Part shown: one piece after another, positions 9,264-16,181 of the stretch
How positions within the stretch are numbered: position 1 is the stretch's first letter
Layout: each line of letters opens with the position of its first letter
NCBI RefSeq assembly: GCF_039538045.1
Contig: NZ_BAABBQ010000001.1
Span: 1,386,001 to 1,450,000 of the forward strand
Direction of reading: 5' to 3'
Source of the DNA: Sphingomonas swuensis
GTDB lineage: Bacteria; Pseudomonadota; Alphaproteobacteria; Sphingomonadales; Sphingomonadaceae
DNA: 64,000 bases
Position numbers and translations under genes: made by a program
Notes under the pieces: model-generated
What the model saw: the letters and a program-made list of their open reading frames with translations, nothing else
What the model was told of the DNA's origin: nothing
Databases searched by the model: none

Positions 9264-9694
9264 TGCCAGAGGTACATGGCGGCGTGGATCGTCAGCGCGG
9301 CGAGGCATAATGTCGACAGCGCGAACAGGCTGAGGCGGATCGCGACGATGTTGATCGTCGCCTGGACGATGCTGTGGATGATCCGAAGGCCGACATACCC
9401 CCAGGCCAAGAGGACATTGATGTGATGGTCGAAGCCCATGACCGCCAGCGCCAGCACGATCGCATAGAAGATCGTCGGCTGTTCCATCAGGTGGTTGTAG
9501 TTGTGCGCCTTCCACTGCGCCTTGGCCTCGGGCCCGTTGTCGAGCGCGTTGCCGCGTGATCCCGCCGGGATGGTGCGCAGCGATACGCCCATCCGCTTGA
9601 ACGCCCCCCGCCTCGCGACCGCGGTCCAGACGAGCATGACGAGCGACCAGGCGACCAGCGCGACGACCGGGCCGAGCAGCGGCGAAGGAGGCAT
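9260..9694 (-). CDS. MAPEG-family membrane protein
   Basis: A 144-residue protein with about four hydrophobic segments and the MAPEG-type core KAHNYNHLMEQPTIFYAIVL (about 62-81). MAPEG proteins include membrane glutathione transferases and leukotriene synthases, but the bacterial members of this size are mostly uncharacterised. It lies 12 bp downstream of a second, closely related MAPEG gene (identical KAHNYNHL.EQP core), so the pair looks like a tandem duplication. The stop overlaps the convergent methyltransferase stop. Confidence 0.85.
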   Translation of the reverse strand: MPPSPLLGPVVALVAWSLVMLVWTAVARRGAFKRMGVSLRTIPAGSRGNALDNGPEAKAQWKAHNYNHLMEQPTIFYAIVLALAVMGFDHHINVLLAWGYVGLRIIHSIVQATINIVAIRLSLFALSTLCLAALTIHAAMYLWH

Positions 9695-9706
9695 GGAAGA
9701 CCTTTC

Positions 9707-10135
9707 TCAGAGCAGGTGGGTGAGGGCGACCAGCACCAGCCCGAGCAGGCACAGGCTGGCGGCGAAGAACAGCATGAAGCGGAAGCGGGTGATGTTGACG
9801 GTGGTCTGCACCAGGCTGTGCGTGATCCGCAGCAGGACATAGCCCCAGGCAAGCTTGGCTGCGAACGCGCTCTCGCCGCCGGTGGCGATCAGCAGCAGCG
9901 TGACCGCGTAGAACAGCGTCGGCTGCTCGAGCAGATGATTGTAGTTGTGCGCCTTCCACTGGACCTCGGGGGCAAGCTTCTGGTCGAGGCTCGCCCCGGT
10001 CCCGCCGCGCAGTGTCTTGAGATCGATCCCGGCGCGCATCATCGCCGGGATGCGCGTCGCATACATCCAGAAGAAGATGACGAAGGTCCAGGCGGCCAGA
10101 ACCGCGATCGGCAGGCCAAGCGGATGAAGACCCAT
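9707..10135 (-). CDS. MAPEG-family membrane protein (tandem paralogue)
   Basis: A 142-residue, about four-helix membrane protein with WKAHNYNHLLEQPTLFYAV (about 62-80), related to the gene just downstream. The ATG at 10135 is set by a Shine-Dalgarno GGAGGG seven bases upstream. That ribosome binding site is inside the 3' arm of a terminator-like hairpin, with the hairpin's T-run forming the spacer to the start codon, so expression may depend on read-through and on whether the hairpin forms. Specific function unknown. Confidence 0.87.
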   Translation of the reverse strand: MGLHPLGLPIAVLAAWTFVIFFWMYATRIPAMMRAGIDLKTLRGGTGASLDQKLAPEVQWKAHNYNHLLEQPTLFYAVTLLLIATGGESAFAAKLAWGYVLLRITHSLVQTTVNITRFRFMLFFAASLCLLGLVLVALTHLL

Positions 10136-10136
10136 G

Positions 10137-10172
10137 AAAAAACCCTCCCCCCGGAGTTGTCCGGGAGGAGGG
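10137..10172 (-). terminator. Intrinsic terminator that also contains the downstream RBS
   Basis: Read on the minus strand, CCCTCCTCCCGGA, loop CAAC and TCCGGGGGGAGGG form a 13-bp stem (one mismatch) followed at once by TTTTTT. It ends the deoxyhypusine-synthase-like gene 33 bp upstream. The last stem bases GGAGGG are the only Shine-Dalgarno for the next gene, whose ATG follows the T-run after one C. A smaller hairpin (GTTGCG/CGCAAC, 10182-10197) precedes it. Confidence 0.8.
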
Positions 10173-10205
10173 TAGAGGATTGTTGCGTCAGCGCAACCGT
10201 TACGT

Positions 10206-11258
10206 TCAGTCGAACAGCTTGGCGAAGGCGCGCTTGGCGCGGGTCTTCCAGTGGCCGCGGTGATAGGCATCGCTGGCGAGCAGCGGCAGCACCGAGGTCG
10301 CTTCCGCGAACACCATCTGCTCGAGCGCGGTCGAGACCTTGCCCCAGCTCGCCGCCTCCTGGAGGGTCGAGGAGGAGCAGGCACCGTCGCGGACGTCGGC
10401 GACGGTGATCTGCACGGCGTACTTGTGCACCTCGACGTCCTCGTGGCCGAGGATCTCGGCGCAGACCACGGTGTCCTGCGTGAAGTTCTTCGGAACGCCG
10501 CCGCCGATCATCAGCAGGCCGGTGGTGCCAGCCTTGACCTTGATGTCGGTCAGCTCGCGGAAGTCGGCGATCGAATCCATGGTCATATAGCGCCGGCCCG
10601 CCTTCATCGCGTCGACCTGGTGCTTGACGAGGCCGAAGCCGGCCGAGCTGTCGGTGAAGGCCGGGCAGAAGATCGGCACGTCATGCTCGTAGGCGAGCTT
10701 GACCAGGCTGTTGTCCTTCTTGCCGTTCTCCATCAGCCACTTGCCCATCTCCTTGATGAACTCGCGGCTGCTGTACGGGCGCGGCTCCAGCGTGTCGGCG
10801 ATCTTGCCGATCGTGAAGTCGGTGTCCTGGAGCTGCTCTTCGTCGATGTAGGTGTCGTAGATCCGGTCGATGTAGAGCGAGCGGAGCGTGTCGTCGTCGG
10901 GGATCTCGAGCGCCTGATAGTGCTTGTGGCCGAGCGCCTCGAAGAAATCCATGTCGACGATCGACGCGCCAGTAGCGACAATCGCGTCGACCATGTTCGA
11001 GCGGACCAGTTCGGCATAGAGGTCCATGCAGCCGCCGGCCGAGGTCGAGCCCGCGATCACCAGGATGACCGAACAGTCAGGATCGGCCAGCATCTGGTTG
11101 TAGATGCCGGTCGCGCGGGCGAGGTCTCGGCTGGTGAAGCTCATCTTGCCCATCGCGTCGACGATCGGCCGCGCGTCGAACTTGGTGATGTCGATATGCT
11201 CGACCGTGGAGGAGAGCAGCTCCGCCTTGCGGGTGTCGTTGATCTTAGGGGTGTTCAT
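10206..11258 (-). CDS. Deoxyhypusine-synthase-like protein (candidate homospermidine synthase)
   Basis: A 350-residue NAD-dependent aminobutyl-transferase of the deoxyhypusine synthase family. The family's catalytic lysine is visible as K257 in GGGVPKNF, and the STSAGG and DSSAGFG segments match the family core. Bacteria lack eIF5A, and bacterial members have been proposed to transfer the aminobutyl group to putrescine, giving sym-homospermidine; that role is supported here by the ornithine/lysine decarboxylase gene just upstream on the same strand. ATG at 11258 is chosen over an upstream ATG at 11291 inside repeat DNA. Substrate is inferred, family membership is clear. Confidence 0.9.
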   Translation of the reverse strand: MNTPKINDTRKAELLSSTVEHIDITKFDARPIVDAMGKMSFTSRDLARATGIYNQMLADPDCSVILVIAGSTSAGGCMDLYAELVRSNMVDAIVATGASIVDMDFFEALGHKHYQALEIPDDDTLRSLYIDRIYDTYIDEEQLQDTDFTIGKIADTLEPRPYSSREFIKEMGKWLMENGKKDNSLVKLAYEHDVPIFCPAFTDSSAGFGLVKHQVDAMKAGRRYMTMDSIADFRELTDIKVKAGTTGLLMIGGGVPKNFTQDTVVCAEILGHEDVEVHKYAVQITVADVRDGACSSSTLQEAASWGKVSTALEQMVFAEATSVLPLLASDAYHRGHWKTRAKRAFAKLFD

Positions 11259-11294
11259 GTCAGTTCCCTTGATGAAATAGCCCGTCATCAAGCC

Positions 11295-11375
11295 GTCACC
11301 CCGGGCTTGACCCGGGGTCTGCCTTTTCTTCGATCGAGCAAGAAGAAGGCGGATGCCGGGTCAAGCCCGGCATGA
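11295..11375. repeat. Intergenic palindromic repeat (copy 1)
   Basis: Two nested palindromes, CACCCCGGGCTTGACCCGGG and GCCGGGTCAAGCCCGGC, flank a centre with TTCTTC and GAAGAA arms, so the whole 81 bp can fold as one long hairpin. A second copy is at 51466-51551. It lies between the decarboxylase and the deoxyhypusine-synthase-like gene and could affect mRNA stability or partial termination in that operon. Confidence 0.8.
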
Positions 11376-11416
11376 CGAAAGGTGGCGGCGCGGCGATGAG
11401 CCGCGCCACTGGCCAG

Positions 11417-12673
11417 TTACAGCTTGACCACGTTCGACCGCGCCGGCTCCGCCGCTTCGCCGTAAAGCGAGGCCATCGGGGCGTCGGCGACGATCACCGA
11501 CCAGCCGCTCGCCGAACCGAAGCCGTTGAAGCCGGTCCGCATCGCCGAGCCATAGGCGCCGAGCATCCCGATCTCGATATAGTCGCCGGCGGCGACATCG
11601 CCCGGGAGGTCGAACGGCCCGACCATGTGGTCGAGGTCGTCGCAGGTCGGCCCGTAGAAGCTGAAGCCGTGCGGACGGACATCGCTGTCCTCGTCGCGGA
11701 CGAGCCGGACGGGGAAGCGCCAGCCGATGTGCGCGGCGTCGAACAGCGTCCCGTAGGCGCCGTCGTTGATGTACAGCTCGTCGCCGCGGCGCTTCTCGAC
11801 CCGCACCAGCACGCTCGCATATTCGGCGCACAGGGCACGGCCCGGCTCGCACCACAGTTCGGCCGAGTAGCTGATCGGAAGCTTTTCGAACGATTCGTGG
11901 ATGACCGCGAAATAGGTCTCGAGCGCGGGCGGCTCCATCCCCGGATAGGAAGAGGGGAAGCCGCCTCCGACGTCGACGATGTCGACCGTCACCGCCGCCT
12001 CGACGATGGCGTCACGGACGCGGCTCATCGCCTCGGCATAGGCCGCCGGAGTCATCGCCTGGCTGCCGACGTGGAAGCACAGGCCGAGCGCGTCCGAGGC
12101 CTGGCGGGTCGCCATCAGCAGCGCCTTCAGCTCCGAAGGAGCAGCCCCGAACTTGGAGGCGAGGCTGAGCTTCGAATGCTCGGACGAGACCCGCACGCGA
12201 ACCAGCAGGTTGAGGTCGCTCGCGGCGACGCCGTCGGTTGCGGTCGCCTCGACGATCTTGTCGAGCTCCTCGAGGCTGTCGAGGCTGAAGGTCCGCACGC
12301 CGTGGGTGTGATAGGCCTCGGCGATCGCCTCCTCGGCCTTGACCGGGTGCATGAAGCACAGGGTCGCGCCCGGGAGGGTCTCGCGCACCAGGCGCACCTC
12401 ACCGATCGAGGCGACGTCGTAATGCGTCACTCCGCCGTCCCACAGGACCTTCAGGAGGTCGGGGGAGGGGTTCGCCTTCACGGCGTAGAGCGACTTGCCC
12501 GGGAACTTCTCGACGAAGAACCGGGCCGCCGCACGCGCCGCGTGGGGACGGAGAAGGGTCACCGGCTGAACCGGCTTCAACTTGGCGATTTCGTCCGCGC
12601 CGCGAGCAACAAGAGCTTCGGTACGGTCGGAAAGGGGCGCAGCTAGCCCCAGCGCGAAGGTGTGCTCTGCCAA
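11417..12673 (-). CDS. Ornithine/lysine decarboxylase, PLP fold III
   Basis: A 418-residue alanine-racemase-fold decarboxylase that makes putrescine (or cadaverine). The PLP lysine is K66 in LYAVKANP, with HVGSQ (201-205), CEPGRA (275-280) and the catalytic cysteine C344 in GPTCDDLD, all as in eukaryotic-type ornithine decarboxylases. No ATG exists in frame near the homologous N terminus; TTG at 12673 follows a GGAGG Shine-Dalgarno by nine bases. That ribosome binding site is inside a predicted leader stem. Together with the downstream deoxyhypusine-synthase-like gene it probably forms a polyamine operon. Lysine versus ornithine preference cannot be told. Confidence 0.93.
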   Translation of the reverse strand: MAEHTFALGLAAPLSDRTEALVARGADEIAKLKPVQPVTLLRPHAARAAARFFVEKFPGKSLYAVKANPSPDLLKVLWDGGVTHYDVASIGEVRLVRETLPGATLCFMHPVKAEEAIAEAYHTHGVRTFSLDSLEELDKIVEATATDGVAASDLNLLVRVRVSSEHSKLSLASKFGAAPSELKALLMATRQASDALGLCFHVGSQAMTPAAYAEAMSRVRDAIVEAAVTVDIVDVGGGFPSSYPGMEPPALETYFAVIHESFEKLPISYSAELWCEPGRALCAEYASVLVRVEKRRGDELYINDGAYGTLFDAAHIGWRFPVRLVRDEDSDVRPHGFSFYGPTCDDLDHMVGPFDLPGDVAAGDYIEIGMLGAYGSAMRTGFNGFGSASGWSVIVADAPMASLYGEAAEPARSNVVKL

Positions 12674-12678
12674 CTCAA

Positions 12679-12738
12679 GGGACCTCCAAATGCCTTTCGG
12701 CAAACATTGACGAAAGCTGCCTTGCGGTTGGAAGTCCC
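12679..12738 (-). promoter_or_regulatory. Structured 5' leader RNA of the decarboxylase gene (speF-leader-like)
   Basis: On the minus strand GGGACTTCCAA (12728-12738) pairs with TTGGAGGTCCC (12679-12689), an 11-bp stem with one G-U pair, enclosing a hairpin TGCC-GAAA-GGCA with a GNRA tetraloop. The 3' arm holds the gene's GGAGG ribosome binding site, so the structure would block translation when formed. A speF leader motif upstream of ornithine decarboxylase genes is known in alphaproteobacteria; I have not been able to align this to it, so the identity is inference while the base pairing is seen directly. Confidence 0.6.
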
Positions 12739-12757
12739 ATGGGGCAGCGAGGAGCGC

Positions 12758-12786
12758 GATATATGAACGAGGTCCCCGCAACGCAA
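12758..12786 (-). promoter_or_regulatory. Promoter of the decarboxylase gene
   Basis: Minus-strand TTGCGT (12781-12786), a 17-bp spacer and TATATC (12758-12763) fit a sigma70-type promoter. The predicted start near 12751 would give a leader of about 77 nucleotides that is almost entirely the structured element. Confidence 0.5.
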
Positions 12787-12824
12787 TCCTTTTTCGCACT
12801 GCGCTTCGCTGCCGTGCGCCCGGC

Positions 12825-13808
12825 TTGCCGCAGCTCTCGCACGCCTTGGCCAAGCCATTGACCTTGAACAGCAATCTTCCAAATCGTGATGATGTGCTCG
12901 CGGCCGCGGAGCGGATCGCGGGGCTGGTCGAGAAGACTCCGCTGCGCCAAGTGCGGATTTCCGGCCACGACCTGTGGCTGAAATGCGAATCGATGCAGAC
13001 CGGCGGCTCGTTCAAGCTGCGCGGGGCGACCAACCGGCTGGCGCTGCTGAGCGAGGCCGAACGCCGCGCCGGCGTGGTCGCCTTCTCGAGCGGCAACCAT
13101 GCGCAGGGTGTCGCCATCGCCGCTCGCCGGCTCGGCATTCCCGCGCTCATCGTCATGCCGTCGGACGCGCCCACGCCCAAGGTCGAAGGCACCCGCCGCG
13201 AGGGCGCCGAGATCGTCTTCTACGATCGCCTGAGCGAGGACCGGGTGGAGATCGCCCGCGAGATCGCCGTGACCCGCGGCGCGGTGGTGGTGCCGAGCTT
13301 CGATGACCCGCACATCATCGCGGGGCAGGGGACCGCCGGGCTCGAGATCCTCGACCAATGCCCGGTCGCGGTGCGCCGGATCGTCTGCTGCTGCGGCGGT
13401 GGCGGTCTCGCCGCGGGCCTCGCGCTCGCCTGTCCCGATGCCAAGATGGTGGTCGCCGAGCCCGAAGGCTGGGACGACATGTCCCGCAGTCTTGCGCTCG
13501 GCCGCATCGTCCCGGTCGCGCCCGATGCCCCTCCGACCGCCTGCGACGCGCTGCAGACCCCTTTGATTTCGCCATTGACCTTCGGCATCCTCCAGGCACG
13601 CGGCGCTCGCGGGGTCGCCGTCAGCGAGGCCGAGGTGCGCGATGCGGTCCGCTTCGCCTGGTCCGAACTGTCGCTGCTGGTCGAGCCGGGCGGGGCGGCG
13701 GCGCTCGCGGCGATGCTGTCGGGCAAGGTCGAGCCGGGCGCCGGGACGGTGGTGATGGTGACCGGCGGGAACATGGACCCCGCCCTGCACGCGGAATGGG
13801 TCGCCTAA
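12825..13808 (+). CDS. Threonine/serine dehydratase-type PLP enzyme
   Basis: A fold-II PLP enzyme (up to 327 residues) related to biosynthetic threonine dehydratase and serine racemase; it would deaminate threonine or serine to a 2-oxoacid. The PLP lysine is in GGSFKLRGA (K64 from the first possible start), the asparagine loop is SSGNHAQG, and the phosphate-binding glycine loop is CCGGGGLAAG. It has no C-terminal ACT regulatory domain, which points to a catabolic or racemase-type role rather than feedback-regulated isoleucine synthesis. The start is uncertain: only TTG codons (12825, 12858, 12864) precede the homologous region. It diverges from the decarboxylase gene. Confidence 0.9.
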   Translation: MPQLSHALAKPLTLNSNLPNRDDVLAAAERIAGLVEKTPLRQVRISGHDLWLKCESMQTGGSFKLRGATNRLALLSEAERRAGVVAFSSGNHAQGVAIAARRLGIPALIVMPSDAPTPKVEGTRREGAEIVFYDRLSEDRVEIAREIAVTRGAVVVPSFDDPHIIAGQGTAGLEILDQCPVAVRRIVCCCGGGGLAAGLALACPDAKMVVAEPEGWDDMSRSLALGRIVPVAPDAPPTACDALQTPLISPLTFGILQARGARGVAVSEAEVRDAVRFAWSELSLLVEPGGAAALAAMLSGKVEPGAGTVVMVTGGNMDPALHAEWVA

Positions 13809-13851
13809 GTCTCCCGCCAAGCAGGAGCCCGGCACCTTCGGACCGAGAGCC

Positions 13852-14106
13852 TCAGGCCCCGGTGCTGGTCCGGTAGCTGCCCGCGTCGAGCTGGTTGGGC
13901 GAGTAGAATTCGACGCTTCGGGTCAGTTCCTCGAGCTCGGCGGCGAGCGTCTGGAGCTCGGCGGCGAGCGCCTTGGGATCGGTCTCGCCGATCTCGCGGC
14001 TGGCATCGAGCAGCGTTTCCAGCATCATCGCGATGCAGGGCAGGATCGTGCCTTCAATGCGCTCGAACGCATCGGCGAGCTTCTGCTGCTGGTCGGCCCC
14101 GATCAT
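13852..14106 (-). CDS. Small conserved-looking helical protein
   Basis: An 84-residue soluble protein, rich in Ala, Leu and Glu, predicted almost wholly alpha-helical with a possible coiled coil over residues 40-65 (KALAAELQTLAAELEELTR). I do not recognise a domain. ATG at 14106 lies back to back with the plus-strand small membrane protein at 14148. Its codon use matches neighbouring real genes, which is the main reason for calling it. Confidence 0.6.
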   Translation of the reverse strand: MIGADQQQKLADAFERIEGTILPCIAMMLETLLDASREIGETDPKALAAELQTLAAELEELTRSVEFYSPNQLDAGSYRTSTGA

Positions 14107-14147
14107 GGTTGGAGCTGTAGGACAACAGCGGTTAAGAGAGCGTTGCC

Positions 14148-14324
14148 ATGCCGCCGATGAACCAGACCGCCGCCACCCTCCTGTCCGTCGCGATGCTCGC
14201 GGGCTTCGCGATGATCGTGATCGGCACCCGCTTCGCCCTCACGCCCGAGCACCGCCGGAACGGCGGGCTGACGGTCCTCGTCGGGATCATCATCATCGCC
14301 AACGTGCTGGTCCTGATGATCTGA
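14148..14324 (+). CDS. Small two-helix membrane protein
   Basis: A 58-residue ORF (MPPMNQTAATLLSV at the start, LVLMI at the end) with two hydrophobic segments, about residues 7-27 and 39-57, joined by a charged loop LTPEHRRNGG. It has the look of a conserved sphingomonad small membrane protein but I cannot name a family. A GAGAG stretch upstream is a possible Shine-Dalgarno. Its TGA is followed immediately by a perfect 18-bp inverted repeat that probably terminates it. Confidence 0.6.
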   Translation: MPPMNQTAATLLSVAMLAGFAMIVIGTRFALTPEHRRNGGLTVLVGIIIIANVLVLMI

Positions 14325-14363
14325 GCGTCCTCCCCGTTGCGCTGCGCGCAACGGGGAGGACGC
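14325..14363. terminator. Perfect 18-bp inverted repeat between convergent genes
   Basis: GCGTCCTCCCCGTTGCGC, a 3-nt loop TGC and its exact reverse complement. It begins at the base after the small membrane protein's stop codon and ends seven bases before the end of the minus-strand hydrolase gene, so it is placed to terminate both. No T-run follows on either strand, so it may act with Rho or as an mRNA-stabilising hairpin. Confidence 0.65.
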
Positions 14364-14370
14364 TTCGTGC

Positions 14371-15012
14371 CTAGCGCCCGAGCCGCATGTCCAGATAGCC
14401 GTCCACGCTCTTCATCAGGAGGTCGAGCTCGTTGGCGAAGAAGTGGTTCGCGCCCGGGATCGTGTCGTGGTGGATGGTGATGTGGCGCTGGGTGCGGAGC
14501 TTGTCGACCAGCTTCTGGACGCTGGGCGGGGTGACCACCTCGTCGGCTTCGCCCTGGATGATGATGCCCGACGAGGGGCAGGGGGCGAGGAAGCCGAAGT
14601 CGTACATGTTGGCCGGCGGGGCGATCGAGATGAAGCCCTTGATCTCGGGGCGGCGCATCAAGAGCTGCATGCCGATCCAGGCGCCGAAGCTGACGCCCGC
14701 GACCCAGGTCTGCTCGGCCTCGGGATGGATCTGCTGGACCCAGTCGAGCGCGCTCGCCGCGTCGGACAGTTCGCCGATGCCATTGTCGAACACGCCTTGG
14801 CTCTTGCCGACACCGCGGAAGTTGAACCGCAGCGTCGCGAAGCCGCGCCGGACGAAGGTCTGGTAGAGCAGCTGCACGATCTTGTTGTTCATCGTGCCGC
14901 CCGCCTGCGGGTGGCTGTGCAGGATCAGCGCGACCGGCGCGCGGGGACGCAGACCGGGATGGAAACGGCCTTCGAGACGGCCTTCCGGCCCCGGAAAGAT
15001 GACTTCGGGCAT
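14371..15012 (-). CDS. Alpha/beta hydrolase
   Basis: A 213-residue serine hydrolase of the alpha/beta fold. The nucleophile elbow is GVSFGAW (about residues 103-109), an early HSHPQAGG motif (about 32-39) lies near the oxyanion hole, and the likely acid and base are in QGEADEV and PGANHFF. ATG at 15012 starts MPEVIFPGPEGRLEG; an upstream in-frame ATG at 15075 gives a non-homologous extension. It diverges from the cysteine desulfurase pair. Substrate unknown. Confidence 0.9.
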   Translation of the reverse strand: MPEVIFPGPEGRLEGRFHPGLRPRAPVALILHSHPQAGGTMNNKIVQLLYQTFVRRGFATLRFNFRGVGKSQGVFDNGIGELSDAASALDWVQQIHPEAEQTWVAGVSFGAWIGMQLLMRRPEIKGFISIAPPANMYDFGFLAPCPSSGIIIQGEADEVVTPPSVQKLVDKLRTQRHITIHHDTIPGANHFFANELDLLMKSVDGYLDMRLGR

Positions 15013-15095
15013 GGGCCTCTTGATCGTGACTAGGAGGAAAGCGGAGCGCGCGCCTATATAGTGGGCAGGCGTCAACTAGCAATCACAAGGTATAA

Positions 15096-16181
15096 GTGAG
15101 CGCGTCCCGAATCTATCTCGATCATGCCGCGACCACTCCGGTCCTCCCCGAGGCGCGCGCCGCGGTGGCCGAGGCGCTCGGCCGCTGGGCCAATCCGTCG
15201 AGCCCGCACGCCGACGGACGCGCCGCCAAGGCCGCGCTCGAGGATGCCCGCGCCCGCATCAAGGCCGCGCTCGGCTGGACCGGCGATCTCATCTTCACCG
15301 CTACCGCGACCGAGGCGGCCGACCTCGCCTTCGCCCGCTGCCGCCAGCAAGGCCCGAAACCTGCGTTGACGACGGTCGAGCATGACGCGATCCGGACCCA
15401 GGTAGCGGAAGGCGAGGGGTTCGACCTTCAGGTCGGCAGCGACGGACTGCTCGCCCCGGAGGCCCTGTCGAGCTGGCTTCGAATGATTCCCGGCGGGCTG
15501 GTCGCGGTGCAGCACGCGAACAGCGAGACGGGCGTCATCCAGAATATCGCGGCGATCAGCGAAGTCGTCGACCTCGCCGGCTCCTATTTGCTCGTCGACT
15601 GCGCACAGACCGCGGGCAAGCTTGCGCTGCCGCCCGCCGACCTCCTCATCGTCAGCAGCAGCAAGGTCGGCGGTCCGCCCGGCGCCGCCGCGCTTCTGGT
15701 GCGCGACCTCAAACTGCTCGTTCCAAGCGGCGGCCAGGAGCGGGGCTACCGCCGCGGCACCGAGAACCTCCCCGCGATCCTCGGCTGGGCCGCAGCGCTC
15801 GAGGCCAGGGCGTGGGACATGGACCGCCTCGGCTATCTCCGCGGAAAGCTCGATAGCCGGCTGCTCCTCAATGGGGCTAGGCTCGTCAGCGGAATTATCG
15901 GCCGGATCCCGACGATCGGAGCCTATGCGATGGACGGCATGAGCGCGATGGCCCAGCTCGTGCGCCTCGATTCGCTCGGCTTTTCGGTATCCGCCGGCAG
16001 CGCCTGCTCGTCGGGCAAGACCAAGACGAGCCACGTGCTGGCTGCGATGGGCATGGATCCGGACGTCGCCGACAAGGTCATCCGGGTGAGCTTCGGACCG
16101 TCGACGAGCGAGAACGACGTCGATCGCTTCGCCGAAGCCTGGTCGGCCCTCGCCGCCGAAGCGCGGGCCCGCGCCGCATGA
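15096..16181 (+). CDS. Cysteine desulfurase-family protein (first of tandem pair)
   Basis: A 361-residue fold-I PLP enzyme of the NifS/IscS class, which takes sulfur from cysteine as an enzyme persulfide for Fe-S cluster or thio-cofactor assembly. The PLP lysine is K190 in SSSKVGGPPG, the ring-stacking histidine is in VEHDAI, and the active-site cysteine is C304 in GSACSSGK. The usual His before the PLP lysine (HK) is Ser here. It starts at GTG 15096 with an AAGG five bases upstream and overlaps its paralogue as ATGA. Likely works with the ferredoxin two genes downstream. Confidence 0.9.
   Translation: MSASRIYLDHAATTPVLPEARAAVAEALGRWANPSSPHADGRAAKAALEDARARIKAALGWTGDLIFTATATEAADLAFARCRQQGPKPALTTVEHDAIRTQVAEGEGFDLQVGSDGLLAPEALSSWLRMIPGGLVAVQHANSETGVIQNIAAISEVVDLAGSYLLVDCAQTAGKLALPPADLLIVSSSKVGGPPGAAALLVRDLKLLVPSGGQERGYRRGTENLPAILGWAAALEARAWDMDRLGYLRGKLDSRLLLNGARLVSGIIGRIPTIGAYAMDGMSAMAQLVRLDSLGFSVSAGSACSSGKTKTSHVLAAMGMDPDVADKVIRVSFGPSTSENDVDRFAEAWSALAAEARARAA

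Noticed and set aside
11295..11375. Possible CRISPR repeats among the palindromic elements
   Set aside because: Copies are far apart, 80-130 bp long, and without regularly spaced short repeats or cas genes.
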